Origin: Paralithodes platypus
Taxonomy: Eukaryota; Arthropoda; Malacostraca; Decapoda; Lithodidae
DNA: 64,000 nt
NCBI GenBank assembly: GCA_032716605.1
Contig: CM064530.1
Span: forward strand, 4,332,325-4,396,324
Reading direction: 5' to 3'
The translations under genes were made by a program, and so were the position numbers. Within the stretch, counting starts at the first letter, position 1. Each line of letters starts with the position of its first letter. Positions 40,346 to 51,515 of the stretch are shown here, piece by piece. The notes below the pieces were generated by a model. That model searched no databases. It was not told the origin of the DNA and worked only from the letters and a program-made list of their open reading frames with translations.

Positions 40346-40375
40346 GTTGGATGTAGATTCCGGGCGTACAGTCAT

Positions 40376-40974
40376 CGTGTTTACATAGGGCGATCGCCGT
40401 GGTTAACTTCGCGTCTATTTTGACGGCGATTAATTCGGTTATTTGCCCCCTGCTGGCAACATATATGATGATGACAATATGTCATGGGAGGGTGAGGGGG
40501 GTCTTTGCCCCCCTCAACATATTATTGTATCCAATGGCATTAAAAATAGACGGGAACATGATTGCAAACGTCCGATGCCTCCCCCGCCGTCATGTTTACA
40601 TTTGTTGATCGCCGTGGTTAAGTTCGCGTCTATTTTGACAGCGATTTTTTTTGGTAATTTGCCCCCTGCTGGCTATATTATGTTCCCTGCACCAACCGAC
40701 TTTAGTTCTAAACTCAATTAATGAAATCAACAAATACATGTGGCAGTCCACTGAGTCCAGGGATTCGAACCTAGGATGCTCACACCGAAATTCAGTGCAT
40801 TTATCCATTGCGCTACGAAGACAGTTAAAGAATGGTCATGGGGGTGGGTGAGGGGGGGGGAGGGGGGGGGGCAAAGCCCCCCCCCCCCCCCCCAACATAT
40901 TATTGTATCCACAGGCAGTCAAAATAGACGGGAACATGATGGCAAAGGTCCGACGCCACTACGCGTAGTGTAAA
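40376..40974. mobile_element. two adjacent copies of a GTTTACA MITE, one hit by SINE T1
   Basis: Copy 1 spans about 40376-40604 and copy 2 about 40589-40974. Both carry GATCGCCGTGGTTAA, TCGCGTCTATTTTGAC near one end and AATAGACGGGAACATGAT near the other, with GTTTACA/TGTAAAC ends. Copy 2 is split by SINE T1 (40680-40836). A G-run/C-run hairpin (40851-40893) lies in copy 2, and GGGGGGTCTTTGCCCCCC in copy 1. Confidence 0.7.
40680..40836 (-). mobile_element. SINE T1, complete copy, minus
   Basis: CCGACTTTAGTTCTAAACTC, AATGAAATCAACAAATACAT, GGGATTCGAACCTAGGATG (B box complement), TTATCCATTGCGCTACGAAG. Nearly identical to 43738-43885. Confidence 0.8.
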
Positions 40975-41079
40975 CAAGGCTGGCGGTACGCTCGCACTTA
41001 ACATTCTTGCCAATAAAAATAGGAAAAGTGGGGATTGGGCCTGAGCATATACTGTAGATAGATAGATCTTTATATTATA

Positions 41080-41375
41080 ATTTTAGTTTCCTCCCTAGAC
41101 CTCCATCAAACTTAAAAAACACTCGCCCAAAACCTTCCTTAAGATTAATTTGTACATTTTTCGATAGAATCATCTTTAAACACAGGCTCGCTATCGCTTG
41201 CCAGAAAAAATTAACACCTAAATGACACACAAAATCTTAATATTAACAAAGAAATGGGGCGAAAAGTCTTAAAATCGCCAAACTAATGGGCCAAACGTCT
41301 GAAAATCTGAAAACTAATGGGGCTAAACATGAGGAAAAAGTGGGACCATAAATATGGCCCATCTCCCCTTAAACT
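41080..41375 (+). repeat. dispersed repeat R3, copy 4
   Basis: TTAGTTTCCTCCCTAGACCT, AAAGTCTTAAAATCGCCAAA, CAAACTAATGGGCCAAACGT. Confidence 0.7.
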
Positions 41376-41469
41376 CTCCCTACTAATGGAGCATAACAGG
41401 GGAGGTTTAAGTACCGGTAACCAAACTCAGTACAAACAAGGATGGATCTTCAACAAACATTTAGTAGCT

Positions 41470-41850
41470 TTATCTATCTATCTATCTATTGCCGGACGCC
41501 TTACTCCCCTTACGAGCGTGGCCATACACAGAATGCCCCCAAGCGGACCTATTCCCTGTGAGAGGGACAACCCGAGCCAGTTTAGTGAAGGACTTACAGG
41601 ATTGACCACTCAATTTAGGATCCGTCCGACTCCGAGGCCCTCTGTGTATCTTGTTAGCACTATTTTTCTACAGTGGTTTTTGGCTATCCCATCCACTAAC
41701 CTGCCTTTACTTACCCTTAGGTAAGCAGTACGGATTTGTGTCAGGTTTACTCCCCTAGACAACCAAGGCTGACGAGTCCCATCCACCCGGATTTGTATAA
41801 GGTTGTCTCCCCTAGATGAGTTGCCGACCAAGGCTAACGAGTCCCATAAT
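41470..41850 (-). mobile_element. dispersed retro-repeat R2, copy 2 (empty site)
   Basis: (CTAT)n and TTGCCGGACGCCTTACTCCC form the reversed 3' tail; the rest is collinear with 6935-7700. At the position of the insertion in copy 1 this copy reads CTCCCCTAGACAACCAAGG with no insertion. Confidence 0.75.
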
Positions 41851-41865
41851 TGTATTTAATTTAAT

Positions 41866-42068
41866 AACATTTATGGGCCGTGATATGGTCGGTAGTGCTG
41901 ATCGAAGGCGAAGAGTCGGTAATTCGATCCTACGCCGTACCATTTGGTAGACGACAAGAGTTTGGGCAGCTCGGTCTAGTGATTTGTGGCAAATGTCCAA
42001 TTAAGTCCCTGTAACAAAGGCATGCTCTAGCCTTGTCAAGTGTACAGTGCTAAAAACTGCATCTACAT
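41866..42068 (+). mobile_element. SINE T2, complete copy, plus
   Basis: Head ATGGTCGGTAGTGCTGATC with B box GGTAATTCGATCCTACGCC, body GTTTGGGCAGCTCGGTCTAG, 3' end CTAAAAACTGCATCTACA. Confidence 0.75.
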
Positions 42069-42194
42069 TAAACTTAATAGCTATAAAATTCAACAATAAC
42101 TTCTGAAAAGGTCGCACCTGCCTCGTCAAGTACTGTATTAGCCTACCAAAGACATGACAATCAGTATCAATTATTATTAAACTAAACCTATTGG

Positions 42195-42330
42195 GTCTAA
42201 GTGGAATATTTTTGGACCTCCCCTGTTTCGCTCCACTAGTTTGGCGATTTAAAGACGTTTCACCTTATTCAGGTGTCATTATATTTTTCTAGGCAGGCGA
42301 TAGCTAGCCTGTAATTTAAAGGGGGCTTGC
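42195..42330 (-). repeat. dispersed repeat R3, partial
   Basis: Reversed blocks (GCTCCACTAGTTTGGCGATT, TAGGCAGGCGATAGCTAGCC) related to R3. Confidence 0.45.
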
Positions 42331-42589
42331 TACCCCTCAACTAATTCTGTATCCCACGGCAAACTGTTATTGCAGCTAAATAGAGCCAATTTTTCCCTTT
42401 TTATCCTCTTTAACCCTACATTATTACTGATCTTCATAGCCCTCCCCACAAGTGGGGGCCGTGTTTAGCCTATATAGATTATTAGGTAAACCTGACTTTT
42501 TGAACCGACAGCGATTTCAGTGTTTTCTTTTTTCTTTTTCTTTAATTTTTCCTTCAGATATAGTATTGTTTTCCTACTGAAGAGGAGCT

Positions 42590-42925
42590 GAAATGAGTAT
42601 TTACCCATAATCTAACAATCTAACCCCCCCCCCCACTAGTGGGGATGGCTATGAAGTTCAGGGAAAATGAGGGGGTTAAAAGCGTAAAAAAGCAATAATA
42701 TAGCGTTTTGTAACAAAACTTGGCTCGGGATAAATCCTGATATTTCGAAAAACTGAGCCGACTTTCGTCAAAAGTTGGCTCGGATTTTAAAAAATTTAAT
42801 AATAAAAAATGACAGTGACCTACTGTACTTTCGAAAGTGCCTCGGGTTTTCCCAAATTGCAAACCCATAAAACCCGATTTTGTGAAAACCCGAGCCAACT
42901 TTTGACGAAAGAAGGCTCGGATTTC
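42590..42925. repeat. repeat R4 with GGCTCGG palindromic words, copy 1
   Basis: Flank CCACTAGTGGGGATGGCTAT and then six occurrences of GGCTCGG/CCGAGCC within 250 bases (for example AACCCGAGCCAACTTTTGAC). Related to 48690-49040. Confidence 0.7.
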
Positions 42926-43144
42926 ACCGGGTGGATAGGGTAATAGCTTATGTTATCAAAATATTCGGCAAGAGTTGTGTTATCGGGCGTATCACCTCTG
43001 ACCGGGTACGGTATATCCTAGTATTTACTATACCCCTTTGAAAGGACATTAGCCTAACCTAACAACCTTACCTAACCTATCCTAGTATTATGGGTGGGGG
43101 CTGCCACCCCCACATCCCCGCTGATTGTGTAACTGCAAAAAACA
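42926..43144. other. no gene seen; short CCTAA run
   Basis: AGCCTAACCTAACAACCTTACCTAACC at 43051-43078 resembles arthropod telomere pentamers. Confidence 0.4.
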
Positions 43145-43225
43145 CAGTACAGTACTACATTATAGGACATCCCTTACCCCGGCAACGAGTGGCAGTGAGA
43201 GGGCCGAGAGGCTCACAACAATAAC

Positions 43226-43243
43226 ATGAGTGCGGCGGCGGAC
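43226..43243 (+). CDS. possible short first coding exon, plus strand
   Basis: Within GC-rich sequence (43180-43245), ATGAGTGCGGCGGCGGAC is followed at once by a strong donor, GTAAGT. It would encode MSAAAD, phase 0. A context such as ACAATAACATG is plausible for initiation. No downstream partner exon is recognised in the window. Confidence 0.25.
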
Positions 43244-43737
43244 GTAAGTTAAAATAAGAAATCATTGTATTTATTACCCATTAATTTCCGGAAGTTTAAA
43301 CCTATGCGAAAAAATCTTAATCTTTATGTTAGTTTGCCATCACCCATTAAGATCGCACTGCTAGCTGTGGTGCGTATTTTAGCGTTTTATTTTGTTCCTC
43401 CCTTATAATACATTTCACCTCTTAATGACATAGCCTATAGGCTATAGCAATGATGATTATGATGTACAGTATAGGCCTATGCTCTACTGGACGTATTAGG
43501 CCTAAAAAGATCGATAGGCTAACTGTCGGTCCAATTTCCAAATCATCAGTATAACCGAGTTAAACCGATTATTAAATAGCCTAATGGGTAAACTAAATAT
43601 AGGTACTGTATTAATTTTCTGCAGTCCTTGCTGTAGAACAACCCCGTATTTAAAAAAAAAAAAAAAAAAAAAAATGGCCTAGGCCTATAATAAAACTATA
43701 GCCTATATATATACAGTATATATATATATATATATTA
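43244..43737. other. no gene seen; poly(A) and (TA)n
   Basis: A run at 43650-43673 and (TA)n at 43700-43735. Confidence 0.5.
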
Positions 43738-43885
43738 TTATGTTACCTCCACCAACCGACTTTACTCCTAAACTCAATTAATGAAATCAACAAATACATG
43801 TGGCAATCCAGGGATTCGAACCTAGGATGCTCACACCGAAATTCAGTGCATTTATCCATTGCGCTACGAAGACAGTTAAAGAATG
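43738..43885 (-). mobile_element. SINE T1, complete copy, minus
   Basis: Same sequence blocks as 40680-40836, starting ATGTTACCTCCACCAACCGA. A lone 3' piece of T1 with the same start recurs at 48515-48572 beyond the LINE. Confidence 0.8.
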
Positions 43886-44046
43886 GTGGACAAGCCTACT
43901 ATTTATTATGCAGTTTCGAATCCTGCATAGCCTATCAATCTAAGCATGTACACACTTTCCAACTGCGCTATCATAGGCTATGTATAGATGAAAGGAAGGA
44001 GTAATTCTTACAGTTTCTTACAGTAGATCCTCTGGAAAAAGGCAAA

Positions 44047-44805
44047 CTATGCCTGTGTATCCAGCTCAGTACCAGTGCTTGCACTGCTGCGGTCGTTCAC
44101 GGTGTTGGCGGCGGCGGTAGCAGACGCAACATTTTTACTATTCTGTATTTTTGTTTTATAATCAAACTTCAAATCTTGTCTTCCCCATGCTTTATCAAGA
44201 TTACTTTCAAACTCCCTTATTGATTCGGAATCGACTACATACTGGGGCAGTGCGTTCCACTCATTTACCACTCTATCACAAAATGAGTTCTTCGCCTTCT
44301 CAAGCCTATTTCTTTCTTTGTAAATTTTCTTAGAGTGTCCTCTAGTTCTTGTTCCCTCCCGCATCAAGAAGATACCTTCACACACATCCTCATCGTACTT
44401 TCCTGACACTATCTTAAAATTCTCTATCATATCCCTCCCTCTCTTTCTCCTATATGCCAGTGTCGGAAGAAGTCCCAGTGTCCTCAACCTCTGCTCATAG
44501 CCCGCGTTCTTCAACGTTGGTACCAGCTTGCTAGCTCTTCTCTGCACTTTCTCCACTGCTTCTATATCCTTTTACCATATATGGAGCCCACACCTGGTTG
44601 CATATTCCAGGTGTGGCCTAACCAGCGCTGTATATAGATTCCTGAGATCTTCTTCGTCACGTGACACAAATGTCCTCCTTATCAGCCCTACAATTCTATT
44701 GGCTTTGTTTATCTTTTCCGCTAAATGTTCTGAGAAATTTAACTTATTATCTATCAGTACTCCTAGATCCTTTTCTTCACTCACTTCCTCCATCGCTTCA
44801 TACAT
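44047..44805 (-). pseudogene. LINE ORF2 C-terminal domain
   Basis: Frames 44572-44805 and 44047-44556 read KDLGVLIDNKLNFSEHLAEK, INKANRIVGLIRRTF, LYTALVRPHLEYA, then EKVQRRASKLVPTLKN, YEQRLRTLGLLPTLAYRR, RGRDMIENFKIVSGKYDED, CDRVVNEWNALPQYVVDSES and FESNLDKAWG. This is the thumb and conserved tail that follows YADD in Jockey/CR1 elements. One frameshift near 44570 separates the two halves. Confidence 0.88.
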
Positions 44806-44949
44806 ACTGTAATCCTACCTTGTCTATCTTGCTGGTCCCCATCCGCATGTACTTGCATTTTTTTGGATGAAAGGCATTAACCAATGCTCAGACCATCCCT
44901 TCATGCCCTCCACATCTCCTTGAAGCAAACCCATATCTTCCTTACTCCT

Positions 44950-45370
44950 CACTCTTCTATACAGTTTAGTGTCATCCGCATACAGGTATACCTCACTCTT
45001 CCATTAGTTATACTTCAGGCAAGTCGTTGATAAATATAACGAACAGCATGGTCCCAACACAGATCCCTGAGGTACCCCACTTGTAATTTCCCTCAACCCC
45101 GAGCCTATTCCATTCACCAATACCCTCTGTCTCCGATCTTTCAGGAAGGCTTCTATCCATTTCACACATTTCTCCCCTATATTATAGCTTCTAACTTTCT
45201 CTATTAACCTTTTATGTGGGACCTTATCGAAGGCCTTCATAAAATCGCAATATACCACGTCTATTACATCACCATCTTCTAGAATTTGCATCCAATCATC
45301 TACCACCTTAATTAGCTGTAGTACCGTCGACCTCCCCCGGCAAGAATCCGAACTGTCTCCCACTGAAAAG
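44950..45370 (-). pseudogene. LINE reverse transcriptase core
   Basis: Frame 45004-45363 reads [36 protein letters not shown] (catalytic Asp), RQRVLVNGIGSGLREITSG and VPQGSVLGP. The LYADDTKLY box appears in another frame at about 44970-44987. Further upstream frames to about 45670 carry the fingers region in pieces. Confidence 0.88.
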
Positions 45371-46274
45371 TTGGTTTGACTTCATATGATCCATTATTCC
45401 TTCTCTAATTACCGTTTCCATTAGTTTACACACAACACTTGTCAAAACTGACTGGTCCTATAATTCCCTGGGTCATTTCTCTTTCCTTCTTAAAGATCTA
45501 GCTGTTATGTTCGCCTCTCTCCAGTCCATCGGGATTTGTCCGTATTAAACGATAACCCTCAAATAACATTTTCAATGGCTCTACTAACATCTCCCCTCCT
45601 TCCTTTATGATATTCTTGGGTGTATCCCATCCGTGGTCCCGGTGACTTACTTCTATTCATTTTTTCTATAGCCCTTCTTATTCTAGCATGGAAAACTCTA
45701 CTAGTTCTAGTGCCGGTGCCTGTTTGATGGGAATAGTAGGCACTGCACCTCCGACTCCACTGTTAGTAACCCCCCCAAAGTATTTCCCCAGCACCTCTGC
45801 TTTCTCCTTATCAGTCTCCTCCGCTCTACTCCCATCATTCACCCCCCCCACCAGCTCTGGGATCCCTACTCTTCTTCTTGTTAATTTTCCTGAATGTACT
45901 TCCAGAATATTTTTGGATTATCCTTCACATTTCTAGCTATCTCTCTCTCCCTCTCCTTCAACCCCCCTCCTTGTTTTCCCACCTTATTTTATTGTTGTAT
46001 TTGTCTGCGTTCCAGATCCACTTTCCTTAGCCTCTATACTAGACCCCCTGTTCTTTTTTAACAATTTTAATCTTTCCCACAATCGTTTCTTTCTTCTAAT
46101 CAATATCCAAAGCTTTCTTTTCATTGGCAATTCTGGGTTAGTTTCTTTTCCTCAATTTTGTTTTAAATCCTTATATTCCCTTACTGGTACACTTTTGGAT
46201 ACAGCATTCTCCAGTTTGACTCTAATTTTCCTCCACATTCCTTCAGCGTCTTCACCATTCAATATTCCCCCCAG

Positions 46275-46990
46275 TCAATGTCCAAACAACCGTCTCAGCT
46301 CATAATCTGCTCTATCATACATGTATATTTTTCTATTGCTTTTATTAGGCCGGTCCGATTTAGTGTTAGAACTAAAGCTTATATAGACATGATCACTACG
46401 ACCTATAGGGCTATCCACATTAACATGTTCCACTATATCCTCTTCATTGCTAAAAATCAAATCAAGTACACTCCCCTGCGTCCCATCTCTATATCTTGTC
46501 ATCCTCTACAATATGTTGCTTTAAAAAAACAATCTCTCACTTTCTCTATAAACTTATTTTCCAGGCTAACCCTGTCCCGCTGGAGTAGTACAATTTGCCC
46601 AGTTGATTCCTTGGCAAATTGAAATCTCCAATCAAAATTTTATATTTGTTCTCTCTATTATTTATCTCCTCCATTGTTTTCTGTAGGTTATCATCCTCTC
46701 CCCCTGCTATTATTGGGCTTCTATATATAGAGGCAATTAGATTGATCCTCTTACACATTTTACTTCAATACCACAATACTCACAATACTGCTGTCTCATA
46801 TCCACCTCATTAACCTTGAGCTCTTTTCTTACATAAATAAACAGTCCTCTTCCAACCTCTGCTCTAATAGCATTTCTCTCATATAACTCAAAACCCTCCA
46901 AACTATATTCCACCAGTTCCCTCTCAATTCTAACATTTTTTTGGTCTTACTTCCTGTAGGGCTATGATATCAGGTTTTTCCTCTTCATCC
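46275..46990 (-). pseudogene. LINE AP-type endonuclease, broken
   Basis: Frame 46546-46758 has INLIASIYRSP and KYKILIGDFNLP (GDFN motif). Frame 46275-46502 has LDLIFSNEEDIVEHV and PIGRSDHVYISF (SDH motif with the catalytic His). Upstream pieces to about 46990 include VGRGLFIYV. Motif order matches the LINE endonuclease. Confidence 0.8.
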
Positions 46991-47149
46991 TGCAACCTAC
47001 ATATCAGTTCTCTTTTCTTGTCCTGAGTAAACACATCCACATTACTAAACTAATCCTTAATCCCATCTACCATTCCTCCAGCAATTACACCATCCCGCTC
47101 TCCCAGTCCGTACCCTACTCCCCTTTTTAGCACTACTGGGTCTGACTCT

Positions 47150-48200
47150 TTGTCTCCTGTCTCTCCCTGTGACACCTCCACCCCGTTTCTCCCTCCTCCG
47201 TCACAACTCTCATCACATTCTCTCCCCTCCCTGATCTACCCCCTCCTTTCTACTCTTATAACCACTTCCTCACTTTTCCGTCCCTCACTCTCCAGTAAAA
47301 AATTTCTCTTTTCCTCCTCATCCACTTTCCATTATTTTCATCAGCCTTTTCTTGTAATTCCTTAATTTTTTTTTCCTTTGTTCTATACTCAAATCCTTCT
47401 TTAGTCTTATGTGTTTCAGTTTATCATTTGTATTTAGCCTCCAACTAAAATTTGTCACAGTCTCTCCGCCACTACCCTAGTTTTAAACTGTACCCTTATA
47501 GGTCTCATCTCTCCCCTTTTTATATCACCTATCCTACTGATCTCCTCCACCTGCCCTTCCCATGCCATATTCGTCCTCATCCACACCTTTCAAGACCTCC
47601 TTCACTGTCTCCATATCCCTCACTTTTCTCACTCCATTATCATTCGTATGAGTCTCTATATCTCCATACAAGATTACACCCCTATCCCTGTCCATGGCCT
47701 CCCTCACGACACTCTCCTTGTTCTTCATGACCCCTACAACTGCACTCTCAAAACTTTGTTTGGTCATATTCATTTCTTTTCCTTTTGCTCTTTCATAATA
47801 TCCTCCAAATCCTTGACTTTTTGTTTACCTACCACCGTCCATGCAGTCGAGCTCCTTTACTCCGTGAAACGTCCTTCGTATTCCTTCAGCTGCTCCTTCA
47901 ATGCCATATTCTCTGCTCCCAGTTCATCTACCCTTTTCAATAACATCTCTAGGCTCTCATTAACTGCCAAAAAAGGCCTGCATTCACTTCCTTCGCTAGG
48001 CCTATTCCCTTCCCCACCTATCACACCACACATTACACACAGTGCCTTAACTTTTCTCACCAATATCCCCTTTCCATTTCTCCGTATCACTCATCCACTT
48101 TTCCAAATCCTTCACAACAATACTAACCTCTTCTAACTTCTTATCTGTGCTCTTAAATCCCCCGAAAACGTTGTAACCTTCCTTCCGACTCCGTCATACC
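47150..48200 (-). pseudogene. LINE ORF1 remnants
   Basis: Frame 47857-48090 has VKALCVMCGVIGGE and a coiled-coil-like LAVNESLEMLLKRVDELGAE, MALKEQLKEYEGRF. Frame 47534-47773 has ESVVREAMDRDRGVILYGD. A Cys motif, coiled coil and basic/acidic region ahead of the endonuclease fit ORF1 of a CR1-group LINE. Confidence 0.65.
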
Positions 48201-48430
48201 CGAAATTCCCTCTGCCATGTTTGTTTACAAACTCAACAACTCACAACCCTACCGCTGTCCCGTCACTACACACTCTTATTACACTATATATCACCCCTCC
48301 ACCACACCAATATATCCTCCCCCTTCACTAAATCTTTCCTCTTCTTGCTAGCCCCGTATGCACTCGATATTCCGTGAATTACTTGTCCATCCCATAACAT
48401 ATGCCGGAGCCTCAAAACTTGCGTCCGCCT

Positions 48431-48689
48431 TCCGCCATTGTGTGCCCCCGTAATTGATGGGGCCTTAACCCTAAGGAAGGCCTCTCTACAGTATAAACTA
48501 CCCTGAATGAATTATTATGTTACCTCCACCAACCGCCTTTACTCCTAAACTCAATTAATGAAATCAATCAGGCTATTATATAAATAGGCTAGGCTAGTCA
48601 GAAAATATCAAGGAAACTGGCCAACTTTTATTTCGTGATTTTTTTTTTGGGTTTTAGCTAGTTTTCATCATTATACAGTACAGTGGTTG
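48431..48689. other. SINE T1 3' piece; otherwise no gene
   Basis: 48515-48572 matches the T1 3' end. Confidence 0.5.
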
Positions 48690-49040
48690 TCATTAATTAG
48701 AATTTCTGGAAAAAACGTTTTCCCCATTATCCAACAATCTTAAAATACGGCCCCCGATAGTGGGGAGGGCTATGAAGTACAGGGAAATTGAGGGGTAAAA
48801 GGCGAAAATAAGGGGTAATATTGGAAGAACTCTGAATTTAAAATATTGAACATTTAAAAAACCTAAAAATGGAAAAACCCGAGCCAAGTTTTGGCGAAAG
48901 TTGGCTCGGGTTTTCGCAAAAGAAAAAAAGACAGTAGGCTAGGCCTAATTGAATTTCAAAAGTTGGCTCGGGGTTTCATGTTTTTTAAACCCATAAAACC
49001 CGAAATGTGCAAAACCCGAGCCAATATTTGGCGAAAGTTA
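48690..49040. repeat. repeat R4 with GGCTCGG palindromic words, copy 2
   Basis: Flank GATAGTGGGGAGGGCTATGA, then AAACCCGAGCCAAGTTTTGG, AAGTTGGCTCGGGTTTTCGC, AAGTTGGCTCGGGGTTTC and AAAACCCGAGCCAATATTTG. Followed by AACCTAACCTAACCTAA at 49045-49061. Confidence 0.7.
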
Positions 49041-49328
49041 ACTTAACCTAACCTAACCTAAATAAACAACAAACTAAAAAAAAAACGTAACCTAATTAAG
49101 CTATCGTACTTGCGTAGGCTACCTTATTGAGAAGATGTGGATGGAGTAGGCTGCGGTCACTGCGGTGGGTCAGAGTGGGCAGAAATACGTAGAAAAAAAC
49201 ACCGCGCCGTCTATAGGAGAGTCTTGACAACATTTTAAAGGTAGGAAGACATGTTGTTACCGCTTTTTAAATAGGTTTTACCGAAGGTTGAAACATATAT
49301 TAATATGAAGTAGGCTATACTTAGATTA

Positions 49329-50555
49329 TTGCAGGAAATAAGTAACAAGCAAACTAAGGATAATGTCATTGTGGGTGATTTTAACCTACCTCATATTAAC
49401 TGGTCAAATTATCTGTCATCAACAGGAGGAGAGGATATTCACTACAAATTTATAGAAAAAGTGAGAGATTGTTTCCTTGTACAGCACATTGATGGGATAA
49501 CTAGGCTAAGGGGCAACAATAGGGGTACTACTCTTGACCTTATTCTAAGCTGTGATGACATAATTGTACAAGATGTAAAGGTTGAATGCCCCATTTGCAA
49601 AAGCGATCATGCCTACATCAGCTTCACTTGCAATGTACGGGACCAAGAAGACAGGAGCAAGAGATTACTAAATAGATATGAACAAGGTAACTACAACCTC
49701 ATGAGAGAGAAGTTAAATATAGACTGGGAAAGCTTCCTAGAGACAGAGGGGGATATGGACGGAAAATGGAACAAATTTAAACATAAACTTCAATCTGTTA
49801 TTGACGACTGTGTACCAAAGAAGCTGCTTATGAATACTACCCGTAGAAAGAAACAACTTAATGATAATCTACCTATGAACAGGAAGCTCCGGAGTAAGAT
49901 AAAGAGGAAACAGAGATTGTGGGAGCGTTTGAAGTTAATGAAGGAAAAAGATGACAATAACGGAAATATATACTCTGAGGTGGATATGGAATACAGAAAA
50001 CACAATAACGGAAATATATACTCTGAGGTGGATATGGAATACAGAAAACACAATAACGGAAATATATACTCTGAGGTGGATATGGAATACAGAAAACACA
50101 ATAACGGAAATATATACTCTGAGGTGGATATGGAATACAGAAAACACAATAACGGAAATATATACTCTGAGGTGGATATGGAATACAGAAAACACAATAA
50201 TGGAAATATATACTCTGAGGTGGATATGGAATACAGAAAACACAATAACGGAAATATATACTCTGAGGTGGATATGGAATACAGAAAACACAATAACGGA
50301 AATATATACTCTGAGGTGGATATGGAATACAGAAAACACAATAACGGAAATATATACTCTGAGGTGGATATGGAATACAGAAAACACAATAATCAAATCA
50401 GAAGTGAAACAAGAAGGGAAGTAAAATATAGAGAAAGGGAGAGAGCTAAAAATCGTAAAGACAATCCAAAGATATATTTTGGAAATATGTTCAGACCAAG
50501 ACCAAGAACAAGGCGACAATCTCAGACATGTATACAGACCAGAACAAAACCATAA
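49329..50555 (+). pseudogene. LINE endonuclease end and linker with 16-residue repeats
   Basis: A 408-residue frame: KDNVIVGDFNLPHINWSNYL (GDFN), TTLDLILSCDDIIVQDVKVE, ICKSDHAYISFTCNV (SDH box), then the basic linker LRSKIKRKQRLWERLK. Nine exact copies of NNGNIYSEVDMEYRKH follow, then EVKYRERERAKNRKDNPK. The endonuclease catalytic N-terminus is missing. The tandem units keep this frame open, and also two others, so nearby open frames are shadows. Confidence 0.85.
49956..50387 (+). repeat. 48-bp coding minisatellite, nine units
   Basis: Units begin AATAACGGAAATATATACTC at 49956, 50004 and so on every 48 bases to 50340. The sole variant seen is AATAATGG in unit 6 (50196), which is synonymous. 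Confidence 0.97.
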
Positions 50556-50607
50556 AAACGGTTAATGATCTAAAAAAGATGAGATTCTATCAGAACAGTT
50601 TTCTAAG

Positions 50608-51515
50608 GTGTTTGTGAGGGAACCTAGCGAAGGAGTTCCTAAAGGAATAACAGAGGAAGTGGTACCTATGTCTGAAATGGAAATAACTGAGGAAAGAATA
50701 AGAAATGTAGTTAAGAATCTAAATAGAAACAAATCTCCGGGACCAGACCAGCTGCACCCGCGGATCATCAAGGAGATTATGGAAGAAATATTGGAACCTT
50801 TATGTATATTATTCAGATGTTCTTTTAACACACACAAAATACCGCTTGATTGGAGGACTGCGGATATCACTGCGATTTACAAAAAAGGAGACAGATGTGA
50901 CCCAGCAAATTACAGACCTGTTAGCCTAACGAGCATAGTATGTAAAATAATGGAAACTTTAATAAGAGAAGACATAATTAGTCACATGAAGACAAATAAT
51001 TTATTTTCAAAAAAACAATATGGCTTTATTACAGGGAGGTCTACAGTACTGCAACTGATCAAAGTGATTGACGATTGGACTGAAGCTCTTGACAAGGGAA
51101 AAGCTACAGATGTGATCTACTGTGATTTCGAAAAAGCCTTTGACCGGGTACCACATAAAAGACTACTGGAAAAGATCTCATGCTGTGGTATTAAGGGTCA
51201 ACATTTAGCCTGGATTGAGCAGTTCTTAACTAATAGGATACAAAGAGTGGTTGTGAATGGCAAAACATCGGAGTGGACACCAGTTATCAGCGGTGTGCCA
51301 CAGGGATCTGTCTTGGGGCCGTTACTCTTTGTAATTTTTATCAATGACCTGCCAAAATGCCTGAAGAATTAAAGTGAAGTATATCTGTACGCAGACGACA
51401 CAAAAATATATAGAATAATTGAAACTGAGGATGACCGTATTAAACTGCAAGAGGATTTGGAAGAAATGAAACTGTAGACAGATAAATGGTTATTAAGTTT
51501 CCATCCTGATAAAAT
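50608..51515 (+). pseudogene. LINE reverse transcriptase
   Basis: Frame 50608-51372 reads [100 protein letters not shown] (first catalytic Asp) and [21 protein letters not shown] stop at 51371 is followed in the same frame by EVYLYADDTKIYRII (YADD), LQEDLEEMKL and a second stop at 51477, then TDKWLLSFHPDK at 51480-51512, where the SINE insertion begins. All core motifs are present; two stops and the insertion inactivate it. Confidence 0.9.

Larger units (their letters stand above)
43998..48430 (-). pseudogene. near-complete CR1/Jockey-type LINE, frameshifted
   Basis: About 4.4 kb on minus with all LINE parts in order: ORF1 remnants (48200-47150), endonuclease (46990-46270), reverse transcriptase (45670-44950) and C-terminal domain (44870-44047), then the 3' end with short ACTGTAAGAA repeats. 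It is broken by many frameshifts, so no ORF is complete. Related to the plus copy at 49325-52900 (shared [39 protein letters not shown]) but clearly a different subfamily by protein divergence. Confidence 0.88.

Noticed and set aside
49790..50519. Minus- and plus-strand repeat proteins of 157-199 residues
   Set aside because: The 48-base unit is divisible by three and stop-free in several frames, so these are shadows of the LINE linker.
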